Numbered from the stretch's first letter, positions 10,445-20,015 are shown. The stretch: DNA of 40,670 nucleotides from Bacillota bacterium (GCA_021200975.1 JAJQFT010000058.1:1-40670), one strand, 5' to 3'. Program-made: numbers and translations. The notes: generated by a model not told the origin, from the sequence alone.

Positions 10445-10862
10445 AAAGCTCAATCCGCGCGCATCCTTGCCGCATTATGGCACGCCCGCCTCCGCGGGAG
10501 CGGATCTCTATGCCTGCCTCGATGCGCCCGTTGCCATCGCGCCCGGCGAAACCGCGTGGATTCCCACGGGGCTGGCGATGGAGCTTCCCGCGGGATACGC
10601 GGGGCTTGTCTATGCGCGCAGCTCGATGGCCTGCAAGCGCGCGCTTGCGCCGGCGAACAAGGTCGGCGTGATTGACCCGGATTACCGCGGCGAGGTGACC
10701 GTCGTGCTCTATAACCACGGGCGCGAAACGCAGACCGTGTGCCACGGCGACAGAATCGCGCAGCTTGTAATCACCCCCGTGCTCACCCCGGCCTATGAGC
10801 AGGTGCCGGAGCTGAGCGATACCGCGCGCGCCGAGGGAGGCTTCGGCTCGACCGGCGCATAA
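10428..10862 (+). CDS. dut: dUTP diphosphatase
   Basis: ARSSMACKR, GVIDPDYRGEV and C-terminal GGFGSTG motifs. Confidence 0.95.
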   Translation: MKIAVKKLNPRASLPHYGTPASAGADLYACLDAPVAIAPGETAWIPTGLAMELPAGYAGLVYARSSMACKRALAPANKVGVIDPDYRGEVTVVLYNHGRETQTVCHGDRIAQLVITPVLTPAYEQVPELSDTARAEGGFGSTGA

Positions 10863-10882
10863 AATTCAGGAGGAATTGGATT

Positions 10883-11767
10883 ATGGAAAAGGCAAAGGTT
10901 TATTTTACCCGCTCGCTCACGCCCGAGGCGGTGGTGCGCCTGTACTAGCAGCTCGGCATCGAGCTGCCCGGCCGCGTGGCGGTGAAGGTGCATTCCGGCG
11001 AGGAGGGCAACCAGAACTATCTTCACCCGGAGTTTCTCAAGCCGATGGTGGACTACGTCCACGGCACGGTGGTCGAGTGCAACACCGCCTACGCCGGCGC
11101 GCGCAACGTCACGCCCAAGCATATCGAGCTTCTGAAGAAGCACGGCTGGAGCCGCACCTTCGAGGTGGATCTGATGGATGCGCAGGGGCCGGATGTCGTG
11201 TGGGAAATCCCCGGCGGCAAGGTGATTCAGAAGAATTACCTCGGCCGGAATATTGAGAATTACGACTCCATGCTCGTGCTCTCGCACTTCAAGGGGCACC
11301 CGATGGGCGGCTACGGCGGGGCGCTCAAGCAGCTCTCCATCGGCTGCGCCTCCAGCGCGGGCAAGGCCTATATCCATTCCGGCGGGGCGGTGACCGACCA
11401 GGAGCTTTGCTGGCAGCACTGCGCCGAGCAGGATCGCTTCCTTGAGGCGATGGCGGATGCCGCAGGAAGCGTCGTGCGGCATTTCGCGGGCAGGATCGCC
11501 TATGTGTCGATGATGTGCAATCTCAGCGTGGACTGCGACTGCTGCGCGGTGGCGGAGGATCCCTGTATGCGCGATATCGGCATTCTCGCCTCGCTCGACC
11601 CCGTCGCGCTCGACCGCGCGTGCATGGATTTGATTGAGCAGTCCGACGACCCCGGCAAGGCGCATTTCCTCGAGCGCGTCCAGTCCCGCCATGGCCAGCA
11701 TATTATGGAGGCCGCCGCCGAGCAGGGCTGCGGTACGCCGGAATATGTGCGCATGGATGTCGATTGA
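10883..11767 (+). pseudogene. DUF362-family protein interrupted by an in-frame TAG at codon 22
   Basis: ATG at 10883 behind AGGAGG encodes MEKAKVYFTRSLTPEAVVRLY, then TAG (10946-10948), then the same frame continues QLGIELPGRVAVKVHSGEEGNQNYL... to 11767. Confidence 0.8.
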
Positions 11768-11782
11768 AACGCCGAAATATCA

Positions 11783-11814
11783 GCATCCCCTCCCGCGCGG
11801 GAGGGGATGCTTTC
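11783..11814 (+). terminator. intrinsic terminator-like perfect palindrome
   Basis: GCATCCCCTCCCGCGCGGGAGGGGATGC (11783-11810) followed by TTTCT. Confidence 0.65.
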
Positions 11815-11930
11815 TGTGCAATAGTGCCAAAAATCGAGAGAAAATTTTGGATAACCGCTTGCTCAAATCCTCTTTACAAATTTCCGGCGGGATGTTATAA
11901 TGAACGCATCCAAAAAAGGGAGGCAAATGT

Positions 11931-14642
11931 ATGACAAAACGAATTCTTTCCATGCTTCTTGCATTCGCGCTGGTCGTTGGCCTCGTCGGGGGTCTGCCCC
12001 TGATGGCGCAGGCCAAGGAGTCGGGCGCGGTGCTGAAAATCCACTACCATCGCGACGACGGCAGCTACGACGGCTGGGATGTCTGGGCGTGGACGACCTC
12101 CGACGGCTCGGCCTATGCCTTCGCGGAGGAGGACGGCGAGATGGTCGCGACCATCCCTATCGCAGCCGGCACCACCCAGATCGGCTATATCATCCGCTAC
12201 GGCGGCGACAGCTGGACAAGCAAGGACGTTAGTGACGACCAGTATGTGGATGTCACCGGCATCGTATCCGGCACGGCGCACCTGTATGTGGAGGCCGGCG
12301 TGCCCAATTCCGAGCTGGTTCTCGACGGGGCGGAGGTTGGCCTCGTTGTGACGAGCGCGGAATACGACGGCGAGGACACCGTTACCATCCAGCTCAGCGC
12401 GGCGCTGGGCTACGATTTGGCGGACGACACCTTCGTGATTTCCGGCACGGCGGGCACGGTGGAGGCCAGCGAGGTTCGCATGGTCAGCGAGCGGCTGTAC
12501 CGCATCGTGGTGGCCGAGCCGCTGACGATGACCAAATCCTACACACTTACATTTGAAGGCGAGGCGTACAGCATTACCATGCCCGATTACTATTCCACCG
12601 AGGCGTTCGAGGAGGCCTACACCTACACCGGCAACGATTTGGGACAGACCTATTCCAAGGAGCAGACGATTCTGCGCGTCTGGGCGCCCACGGCCGAATC
12701 CGTAACCGTGAACCTGTATACTGACGGCGACCCCTCGGCGCAGGCGAACCCCGTCGAGCAGGTGGAGATGACCGCCGATGTCAACGGCACATGGGTCGCG
12801 ACCCTCACCGGCGATTACAACGGCACCTACTATACCTACCTCGTCAATTTTGGCGACTATAGCAACGAGGCGGTCGACCCCTATGCCCGCACCACTGGCG
12901 TGAACGGCCAGCGCGGCATGATTATCGACCTCGACGCAACCGACCCCGAGGGCTGGGACAGCGACAGCAACCCCCACGCCGGGGAAAATATCACCGACGC
13001 CATCATCTACGAGCTGCACATCCGTGACCTCGGCAGCGACAGCAGCTCCGGCATTGAGAACGTGGGCAAGTACCTGAGCCTTACCGAAACCGGCACAGTC
13101 AACTCCTACGGCATCTCCACCGGCCTCGATCATATCGTGGATTTGGGCGTGACGCATGTGCATCTGCTGCCGGTGTACGACTTCGGCTCGGTGGACGAGT
13201 CGAAGCTCGATACCGACCAGTACAACTGGGGCTACGACCCGGTGAACTACAACGTTCCCGAGGGCTCCTACTCCACCGACCCCTATAACGGCGAGGTGCG
13301 CGTTTCCGAGTTCAAGCAGATGGTGCTGAGCATGCACAATGCCGGGCTGAGCGTGGTCATGGACGTGGTGTATAACCATGTTTACAGCGCCGACAGCTTC
13401 TGCTTCAACCTGATTGTTCCCGATTATTTCTCCCGCCCCGATTCCTCGGCCTCCGGCTGCGGCAACGATACCGCCTCCGAGCGCGCGATGGTGAGCAAAT
13501 ACATCGTCGATTCCGTGTGCTACTGGGCGGATGAGTACCACATCGACGGCTTCCGCTTCGACCTTGTCGGCCTGCTCGATACCGATACCATCAACGAGAT
13601 CGTCGAGAAGGTACACGAAACGCACCCCGATGTGATTTTCTACGGCGAGGGCTGGGATATGTCCTCCACCAAGCTGACGAAGGACGATGTCACGCTGGCG
13701 ACGCAGTACGCCTCCAGCCGCACCCCCGGCTTTGCCTACTTCAACGATACCATGCGCGATGCGCTCAAGGGCAGCGTGTTTGACGAGGCCACCGGCTTCG
13801 TTTCCGGCGCAAGCGGGCTGGAGGTTTCCATCCGTTCGTCCTTCATGGCTAACCCCGCATGGGCGTCCTCGCCCACGCAGGTGGTCAACTATGCCTCCTG
13901 CCACGATAACAATACGCTCTACGACCGCATTGTGCTCTCCACGCCCAACGCCAGCACCGAGGATCAGATCAAGATGAATAACCTCGCCGCGGCGATTTAC
14001 CTCACCAGCCAGGGCGTGCCCTTCATGCAGGCGGGCGAGGAGATGCTGCGCTCGAAGCCGACCGCTGACGGCGGCTATGACTCGAACAGCTATTCCTCCG
14101 GCGACGCGGTGAACTCCATCAAGTGGGATACCCTTGGCGACGAGCAGTACATGGCCGTGTATAACTACTACAAGGGTCTGATTGCCTTCCGCAAGGCGCA
14201 TTCCATCCTCCGCCTGACGACCGAGGAGGAGGTGCTCAGCACCGTCACCGCCGTGACCGGCGTGGGCACGAATGTGGTGGCCTTCTCGCTCGTGGGCGAG
14301 GAGGAGATGTATGTGGTCTTTAACGCCAACGACGAGGCCATTTCTCTCTCGCTGCCTGAGGGCGACTGGAACGTGTATATCGACGGCGAGACTGCCGGAA
14401 CGACCGCGCTCTATACCCTCAGCGGGGAAATCGAGGTCGCGCCCATCTCCGCGCTCGTGATGATCAAGGCCGGCACCGAGGTCACCGAGGCTACCGATTC
14501 CACCGACGCCGCTGACAGCACGTCGGATTCCGAGGCCAGCGCCAACAGCACCGGCATGATTCTCGGCGTTGTCGCCGCGGTCGTGCTGGTGGTGGCCGCC
14601 GTGGTCGCGATCGTCGCCGTAGCCAGAAAAAAGAAGGCGTAA
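11931..14642 (+). CDS. pulA: secreted, membrane-anchored type I pullulanase (GH13)
   Basis: Signal peptide; N-terminal starch-binding/PUD-like segment (LKIHYHRDDGSYDGWDVWAW); VVMDVVYNHVY, GFRFDLVGLLD, VIFYGEGWDM; Thr/Ser/Asp linker and C-terminal TM helix plus RKKKA. Confidence 0.93.
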   Translation: MTKRILSMLLAFALVVGLVGGLPLMAQAKESGAVLKIHYHRDDGSYDGWDVWAWTTSDGSAYAFAEEDGEMVATIPIAAGTTQIGYIIRYGGDSWTSKDVSDDQYVDVTGIVSGTAHLYVEAGVPNSELVLDGAEVGLVVTSAEYDGEDTVTIQLSAALGYDLADDTFVISGTAGTVEASEVRMVSERLYRIVVAEPLTMTKSYTLTFEGEAYSITMPDYYSTEAFEEAYTYTGNDLGQTYSKEQTILRVWAPTAESVTVNLYTDGDPSAQANPVEQVEMTADVNGTWVATLTGDYNGTYYTYLVNFGDYSNEAVDPYARTTGVNGQRGMIIDLDATDPEGWDSDSNPHAGENITDAIIYELHIRDLGSDSSSGIENVGKYLSLTETGTVNSYGISTGLDHIVDLGVTHVHLLPVYDFGSVDESKLDTDQYNWGYDPVNYNVPEGSYSTDPYNGEVRVSEFKQMVLSMHNAGLSVVMDVVYNHVYSADSFCFNLIVPDYFSRPDSSASGCGNDTASERAMVSKYIVDSVCYWADEYHIDGFRFDLVGLLDTDTINEIVEKVHETHPDVIFYGEGWDMSSTKLTKDDVTLATQYASSRTPGFAYFNDTMRDALKGSVFDEATGFVSGASGLEVSIRSSFMANPAWASSPTQVVNYASCHDNNTLYDRIVLSTPNASTEDQIKMNNLAAAIYLTSQGVPFMQAGEEMLRSKPTADGGYDSNSYSSGDAVNSIKWDTLGDEQYMAVYNYYKGLIAFRKAHSILRLTTEEEVLSTVTAVTGVGTNVVAFSLVGEEEMYVVFNANDEAISLSLPEGDWNVYIDGETAGTTALYTLSGEIEVAPISALVMIKAGTEVTEATDSTDAADSTSDSEASANSTGMILGVVAAVVLVVAAVVAIVAVARKKKA

Positions 14643-14666
14643 GGAAGCGCCGAACCCCATAGCCTT

Positions 14667-14697
14667 GGGCTGCCGCCGCGCGCGGCAGCCCTTTTTT
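14667..14697 (+). terminator. intrinsic terminator of the pullulanase gene
   Basis: GGGCTGCCGCcgcgcGCGGCAGCCC followed by TTTTTT. Confidence 0.9.
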
Positions 14698-14730
14698 GCG
14701 CCAAAGCCGCAAATTTTTTGAAAATGGGGC

Positions 14731-14759
14731 TTGACAAACGCCGGAAGATATGGTAGACT
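14731..14759 (+). promoter_or_regulatory. sigma-A promoter of the feo locus
   Basis: TTGACA (14731-14736), 17-nt spacer, TAGACT (14754-14759) with extended -10 TGG. Confidence 0.85.
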
Positions 14760-14770
14760 GTTCCACAGTG

Positions 14771-14786
14771 GTTAGGCAATGCTAAC
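14771..14786. promoter_or_regulatory. operator-like palindrome, feo site 1
   Basis: GTTAGGCAATGCTAAC, just downstream of the -10 box. Confidence 0.7.
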
Positions 14787-14806
14787 CGCCTAAAAAATCC
14801 CCATAG

Positions 14807-14822
14807 GTTAGCTTGCGCTAAC
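14807..14822. promoter_or_regulatory. operator-like palindrome, feo site 2
   Basis: GTTAGCTTGCGCTAAC, 36 bp after site 1. Confidence 0.7.
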
Positions 14823-14840
14823 AAAAGAAAGGTGGTTTTT

Positions 14841-15053
14841 ATGATGCCCTTATCCCTTGCGCGCCCCGGGGAGGAGAATACCATCCAGAAGGTCGGCGGC
14901 ACGCCTGAGGTAAAAAAGCACCTGGAGGACTTGGGCTTTGTGGTCGGCGGCAGCGTGAGCGTGGTAAGCGCGCTGGCGGGGAATGTCATCGTCCGCGTCA
15001 AGGAGTCCAGAATCGCCATCGATGAGCAGATGGCAAGAAAAATTTATGTTTAA
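14841..15053 (+). CDS. feoA: FeoA-domain protein (copy 1)
   Basis: 70-aa FeoA SH3-like fold: VKKHLEDLGFVVGGSVSVVSALAGNVIVRVKESRIAIDEQMARKI. Confidence 0.88.
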   Translation: MMPLSLARPGEENTIQKVGGTPEVKKHLEDLGFVVGGSVSVVSALAGNVIVRVKESRIAIDEQMARKIYV

Positions 15054-15068
15054 GGAGAGGGAAATCGT

Positions 15069-15290
15069 ATGCGCACACTCAAGCAGGCAAGGGTTGGAGA
15101 AACCGTCCGGGTCGTCAGGCTGACCGGCGACGGCGCGATCAAGCGCCGTATCATGGACATGGGCCTTACCAAGGGCACGCAGGTGTACATCCGCAAGGTT
15201 GCGCCGCTGGGCGACCCGGTGGAGATCACCGTGCGCGGCTATGAGCTTTCCATTCGCAAAGCCGATGCCGATATGGTGGAAATCGAGTAA
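15069..15290 (+). CDS. feoA: FeoA-domain protein (copy 2)
   Basis: GDGAIKRRIMDMGLTKGTQVYIRKVAPLGDPVEITVRGYELSIRKADADMVEIE. Confidence 0.92.
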   Translation: MRTLKQARVGETVRVVRLTGDGAIKRRIMDMGLTKGTQVYIRKVAPLGDPVEITVRGYELSIRKADADMVEIE

Positions 15291-15312
15291 GACCGGGAAA
15301 TTTTATACGCAG

Positions 15313-15328
15313 GTTAGCGTATGCTAAT
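15313..15328. promoter_or_regulatory. operator-like palindrome, feo site 3 (feoA2-feoB intergenic)
   Basis: GTTAGCGTATGCTAAT, matching sites 1 and 2. Confidence 0.6.
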
Positions 15329-15379
15329 GGAGGCGCCGGCCTTGCGCTTCCGATTTTAGGGAAAGGAAATGTGGTTAAC

Positions 15380-17863
15380 ATGGATTTGAAAATTGCTTTG
15401 GCGGGCAACCCCAACAGCGGCAAGACCACGCTGTTCAATGCCCTCACCGGCTCGAACCAGTTCGTGGGCAACTGGCCGGGCGTTACCGTGGAGAAGAAGG
15501 AGGGGCGGCTGAAAAAGCACGACGGCGTGGTGATTACCGACCTGCCCGGCATCTACTCCCTCTCGCCCTACACGCTTGAGGAGGTTGTCGCGCGGAATTA
15601 TCTCGTCGGCGAGCGGCCGGACGCCATCCTCAATATTGTCGACGGCACGAACCTCGAGCGCAACCTCTACCTCACCACCCAGCTCACCGAGCTGGGCATC
15701 CCGGTGGTCGTGGCCGTGAACATGATGGACGTGGTGAAGAAGAACGGCGACAAGATCCATACCGCCGAGCTGGCGCGCGAGCTGGGCTGCAAGGTGGTGG
15801 AGATTTCCGCGCTTAAGGGTACGGGCGTCATGGAGGCGGCCGAGGCCGCAATCGACGCGGCGAAGAACGGTAAGACCGTGCCGATGCACACCTTCTCCGG
15901 CCCGGTGGAGCACGCGCTGGCGCACATCGAGGAGGCCGCCGTGCACGGGCTGCCCGAGGAGAAGCAGCGCTGGTACGCCATCAAGCTCTTTGAGCGCGAC
16001 GACAAGGTGCGCGAGCAGATTTCGCTGAGCGAGGATGTCGCGGCGCACATCGAATCGGATATTCAGGCGGTCGAGAAGGAGATGGACGACGATGCCGAGA
16101 GCATCATCACCAACGAGCGCTATCTCTACATCGCCTCCATCATCAAGGGCTGCTGCAAGAAGCACGCCCAGAGCGCGACCGTTTCGGACAAAATCGACCG
16201 CGTGGTGACCAACCGCTGGCTGGGTCTGCCGATTTTCGCCGTGGTCATGTTCCTCGTGTATTACATCTCGATGGTCACCGTTGGCGCAAGCGCGACGGAC
16301 TGGGCAAACGACGGCCTGTTTGGCGACGGCTGGCATCTGCTCGGCATCGGCACGAGCGCCTACGAGGAGGACGACGGCGCCTATTCCGACGCGCTGAACG
16401 CCGTCAACGCCTTCGTCGAGCTTGACCCCGAGGCGGAGGACTTCGACCCCGAGGCCGCTCTGGCGGAGCTTGCCGCCTTTGTGCCGGCGTCCGACACGGC
16501 CACTGTCACCGTCGAGGACGAGGAGACCCTCGCCCAGTCGGAGCTTACGGTTTACTATTCCGCCGTCCCCGAGGATGCCGATGAGGAGAGCACCGTGGGC
16601 ATCAGCTTCCTCGATGCGGTGGCCTATTTCAGCGAGAACGGATTCGATGCGCCCGACCCCGCCGACTATGGCGTGTGGGTGCCCGGCATTCCGGTGCTGT
16701 TTGAGCTTGTGCTGGACGCGGCGAATGCCCCCGATTGGCTCAGCGGCCTGATTCTCGATGGCATTGTCGCCGGTGTGGGCGCGGTGCTCGGCTTTGTGCC
16801 GCAGATGCTGGTGCTGTTTTTCTTCCTCGCCTTCCTCGAATCGTGCGGCTATATGGCGCGAATCGCCTTCGTGCTCGACCGCATTTTCCGCAAATTCGGC
16901 CTTTCCGGCAAATCCTTTATCCCCATGTTGATTGCCAGCGGCTGCGGCGTGCCGGGCATCATGGCCAGCCGCACCATTGAGAACGAGCGCGACCGGCGCA
17001 TGACCATCATGACCACCACCTTCATCCCCTGCGGCGCGAAGGTGCCCTTCATCGCGATGATGGCGGGCGCAATCTTCGGCAATTCCGCGTGGGTGGCGAC
17101 CTCCGCCTACTTCATCGGCATGGCCTCCGTGATTGTTTCCGGCGTGATGCTCAAGAAGACGAAGATGTTCGCCGGCAATCCCGCGCCCTTTGTCATGGAG
17201 CTGCCCGCCTACCACCTGCCCACGCTGATGAACGTCCTGCGCTCGATGTGGGAGCGCGGCTGGGCCTTCATCAAGAAGGCGGGAACCATCATCCTGCTGT
17301 CGACCATCTTCGTGTGGTTTACAAGCTACTTTGGATTCACGGAGGACGGCTTCCGTATGCTCAGCGACGAGGAGCTGGATCAGTCGCTGCTCGCCGCCGT
17401 CGGCAGCGCCATCGCGTGGGTCTTCATCCCCTTGGGCTGGGGCAACTGGCAGGCGGCCGTGGCCTCCATCACCGGCCTCGTGGCGAAGGAAAACATCGTC
17501 GGCACGATGGGCATCCTCTACGGCGCGAGCGGCAACGCCTATGCCTCGCTGGCGAGCGCCTTTAGCGGCGTCACGGGCTTCTCGTTCCTCGTGTTCAACC
17601 TGCTGTGCGCGCCCTGCTTCGCCGCCATCGGCGCGATTCGCCGGGAAATGAACAGCCCGAAGTGGACGTGGTTCGCCATCGGCTACCAGTGCGGCTTTGC
17701 CTACTGCATCGCCCTGCTGGTGACCCAGATCGGCAATGCCTTCGCCGGAAGTGTGAACGTTATCTGGCTGATTGTCGCCATTGTGATTCTTGCGGCGATG
17801 CTCTACCAGCTCTTCAAGCCCTATAAGGAGGCCAAGACGCTCACCGGAGCCGCGACCCGCTAA
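15380..17863 (+). CDS. feoB: ferrous iron transporter FeoB with enlarged extracytoplasmic loop
   Basis: GNPNSGKTTLFNALTG, DLPGIYSLSPYT, Gate/FeoB_C segments (SGCGVPGIMASRTIENERDRRMTIMTTTFIPCGAKVP). Confidence 0.96.
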   Translation: MDLKIALAGNPNSGKTTLFNALTGSNQFVGNWPGVTVEKKEGRLKKHDGVVITDLPGIYSLSPYTLEEVVARNYLVGERPDAILNIVDGTNLERNLYLTTQLTELGIPVVVAVNMMDVVKKNGDKIHTAELARELGCKVVEISALKGTGVMEAAEAAIDAAKNGKTVPMHTFSGPVEHALAHIEEAAVHGLPEEKQRWYAIKLFERDDKVREQISLSEDVAAHIESDIQAVEKEMDDDAESIITNERYLYIASIIKGCCKKHAQSATVSDKIDRVVTNRWLGLPIFAVVMFLVYYISMVTVGASATDWANDGLFGDGWHLLGIGTSAYEEDDGAYSDALNAVNAFVELDPEAEDFDPEAALAELAAFVPASDTATVTVEDEETLAQSELTVYYSAVPEDADEESTVGISFLDAVAYFSENGFDAPDPADYGVWVPGIPVLFELVLDAANAPDWLSGLILDGIVAGVGAVLGFVPQMLVLFFFLAFLESCGYMARIAFVLDRIFRKFGLSGKSFIPMLIASGCGVPGIMASRTIENERDRRMTIMTTTFIPCGAKVPFIAMMAGAIFGNSAWVATSAYFIGMASVIVSGVMLKKTKMFAGNPAPFVMELPAYHLPTLMNVLRSMWERGWAFIKKAGTIILLSTIFVWFTSYFGFTEDGFRMLSDEELDQSLLAAVGSAIAWVFIPLGWGNWQAAVASITGLVAKENIVGTMGILYGASGNAYASLASAFSGVTGFSFLVFNLLCAPCFAAIGAIRREMNSPKWTWFAIGYQCGFAYCIALLVTQIGNAFAGSVNVIWLIVAIVILAAMLYQLFKPYKEAKTLTGAATR

Positions 17864-17896
17864 ACGCCAAACCGTCCCAGAAAGGAGTTGGAAACC

Positions 17897-18127
17897 ATGC
17901 TTGCATGGCTAAGCGCGAACATTGGTACGATCCTGATTTGCGCGGCGCTGCTCGCGCTCGTCGCGGCGATTCTCGCCGGGCTGCGGCGCGACAGGAAGGC
18001 CGGCAAATCCAGCTGCGGCTGCGGCTGCGCCGGCTGCGCGATGTGCGGCCAATGCCACGGCCGGAATGCAGAGGAGGACGACCATGCTTTCGCCGTCAAA
18101 AAAGAAGTATCTGCTCACGATTTATGA
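17897..18127 (+). CDS. FeoB-associated Cys-rich membrane protein
   Basis: Single N-terminal TM helix then SSCGCGCAGCAMCGQCH; directly downstream of feoB. Confidence 0.85.
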   Translation: MLAWLSANIGTILICAALLALVAAILAGLRRDRKAGKSSCGCGCAGCAMCGQCHGRNAEEDDHAFAVKKEVSAHDL

Positions 18128-18458
18128 GCTTTCCCGCAGTGGCGAGCGCCTGCGTGTGACCCGTATCGCCGGGGCACTGCGGGTGTCGAAGCCCAGCGTC
18201 TGCCGGATGGTGCAGAGCTTGGCGGAGGAGGGGCTGCTTGCGCGCGAGGAGGGTGGAAAAATCGCCCTCACCCGCGCTGGGGAGGATACCTGCTGTGAGC
18301 TGCACCGGCAGTACCTTGCCCTGTGCCGCTTCTTCCGCGCGGGTGGCTGCGGCGAGGAGGTCGCCATATCGGACGCCTCCGCCTGCCTTATGCTGAGCGA
18401 GGAGGGGCTGGATGCCCTGCTCGCCGCCGTCGGCAGCGCCGCTGCCGGGACGGAATAA
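18084..18458 (+). CDS. DtxR/MntR-family metal-dependent regulator, short form
   Basis: MLSPSKKKYLLTIYELSRSGERLRVTRIAGALRVSKPSVCRMVQSLAEEGLLARE, a DtxR-type wHTH with truncated C-terminus, in the feo locus. Confidence 0.82.
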   Translation: MLSPSKKKYLLTIYELSRSGERLRVTRIAGALRVSKPSVCRMVQSLAEEGLLAREEGGKIALTRAGEDTCCELHRQYLALCRFFRAGGCGEEVAISDASACLMLSEEGLDALLAAVGSAAAGTE

Positions 18459-18574
18459 TCGCATACCCACCGGGAGGGGCTGCCGCAGGCGGCTCCTCCC
18501 GAAAAAATTTGCTAAAATGGTGGAAAACCTTCCAAATATGTGATAGAATATATCCATTCTGGGAGGTGGGAGCG

Positions 18575-19273
18575 ATGGCATACCGGGTCGCCATTTGTGA
18601 CGATAACGCTGTGGACGCGCAGTATGTGCGCGCGATCCTCTGCCGCTGGGCGCAGATGCGCGGCATGGAGCTGGTCTGCCGCGAGTTTTCCTCGGCCGAG
18701 CGCTTCCTGTGGGCCTATGCCGAGGAAAAGCGCTGGGATCTCCTGCTGCTGGATATTGAGATGGCGGGCATGGACGGCGTGACGATGGCCAAAACCGTCC
18801 GCCGCGACAACGAGGCGGTGCAAATCGTCTTTATCACCGGCTACAGCGACTATATTGCCGAGGGCTACGAGGTCGCCGCGCTGCACTATCTGACCAAGCC
18901 CGTGCGCGAGGAGAAGCTCTTCGCCGTACTCGACCGCGCGCTGGAGAAGCGCCGGCAGAACGAGCGTTGCCTGAATCTGGAGCTCGGCGGGGAGATGCTG
19001 CGCATCCCGCTGCACGAGATTCGCTACCTCGATGTGCAGCTCAACTACGTCACCGTGCACGCCAAGCGCAGCTATACGGTCAAGCGCAGCCTCTCGGAAT
19101 TTGAGAAGGAGCTGGATTCCCGCTTCTTCCGCGCGGGCAGAAGCCTGATCGTGAACCTGAGCGCGATCCGCATGGTGACAAAGACCGAGCTGCTGCTCGC
19201 GAGCGGCGAGCGTCTGCCCCTGCCGCGGGGCGCCTACGAGCCGCTCAACCGCGCCATTATCGAGCGCACATAG
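18575..19273 (+). CDS. LytTR-family response regulator
   Basis: Receiver (VAICDDN, LLLLDIEMAGMDG, LTKPV) plus LytTR domain (IRYLDVQLNYVTVHAKRSYTVKRSLSEFEKEL...FFRAGRSLIVNLSAI). Confidence 0.93.
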   Translation: MAYRVAICDDNAVDAQYVRAILCRWAQMRGMELVCREFSSAERFLWAYAEEKRWDLLLLDIEMAGMDGVTMAKTVRRDNEAVQIVFITGYSDYIAEGYEVAALHYLTKPVREEKLFAVLDRALEKRRQNERCLNLELGGEMLRIPLHEIRYLDVQLNYVTVHAKRSYTVKRSLSEFEKELDSRFFRAGRSLIVNLSAIRMVTKTELLLASGERLPLPRGAYEPLNRAIIERT

Positions 19274-19284
19274 GAGCGGAGAAT

Positions 19285-19947
19285 ATGGGCATTTTTACAA
19301 AAAGAATGGATAGGAAAATCGCCGCCTACCAGCGCGAGCTGGTGGAAACGCACTACCGCGAGGTGGAGAATATGTACCGGCAGATGCGCGGCTGGCGGCA
19401 CGACTACCGCAACCATATCCAGACCATGAAGGTGCTGGCTGCCGACGGCGACCTGCCCGCCATCCGGGAATATCTCGTCCAGCTCGACACGGATTTGAGC
19501 ACCGTCGATACCGTGGTCAAGACCGGCAACGCGATGGCCGACGCTATCCTCAACAGCAAGATTTCGCTGGCGAAGTCCAGGCAGATTACCGTGGTGTGCG
19601 ACGCGCACATCCCGGTGAAGCTGAAAATGTCGGAGCTGGATCTGTGCTGCATCCTGGGCAACCTTTTCGACAATGCCATCGAGGCGAGCGGGAAGCTCCC
19701 GCCCGAGCAGCGGGTGATCCGCGTGTACATGGATATGAAGGGCACGCAGCTATACATTTCCTTCACCAATTTTACCGCCACCGGGAAGCTGACGAAGGTC
19801 GGCGGCATATTCCGTAGCACCAAGGGCGAGGGGCACGGCTTCGGGCTTGTGCGCATCGACAGCATGGTGGAGCGCCTGAACGGGTATTTGAGCCGAAACA
19901 GCGAGGACGGCGCCTTTACGACGGAGATTCTGATTCCGCAGCAGTAG
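19285..19947 (+). CDS. GHKL-domain histidine kinase lacking TM helices
   Basis: WRHDYRNHIQTMK H-box-like, LGNLFDNAIEAS N-box, GHGFGLVRIDSMVERL; no hydrophobic N-terminal segment. Confidence 0.88.
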   Translation: MGIFTKRMDRKIAAYQRELVETHYREVENMYRQMRGWRHDYRNHIQTMKVLAADGDLPAIREYLVQLDTDLSTVDTVVKTGNAMADAILNSKISLAKSRQITVVCDAHIPVKLKMSELDLCCILGNLFDNAIEASGKLPPEQRVIRVYMDMKGTQLYISFTNFTATGKLTKVGGIFRSTKGEGHGFGLVRIDSMVERLNGYLSRNSEDGAFTTEILIPQQ

Positions 19948-19979
19948 CTTCCAGCGCAATTCGTCCCCCGAAAAAAGCG

Positions 19980-20015
19980 ATTCATCCCCGAAAGAATGCG
20001 GGGATGAATTTTTTA
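19980..20015 (+). terminator. intrinsic terminator after the two-component genes
   Basis: ATTCATCCCCG aaagaatg CGGGGATGAAT followed by T6. Confidence 0.85.

Noticed and set aside
11895-14660. 921-aa minus-strand ORF opposite the pullulanase gene
   Set aside because: His/Gly/Ala/Arg-rich low-quality translation typical of the antisense of a GC-rich gene. The same applies to other long antisense ORFs (e.g. 15356-17215, 21877-23676, 24475-25566, 29294-30796, 31050-32879).
18470-18503. GC-rich hairpin CGGGAGGggc...CCTCCCG after the DtxR-like gene
   Set aside because: Followed by A6 rather than a T run on the coding strand; not a convincing terminator on either strand.
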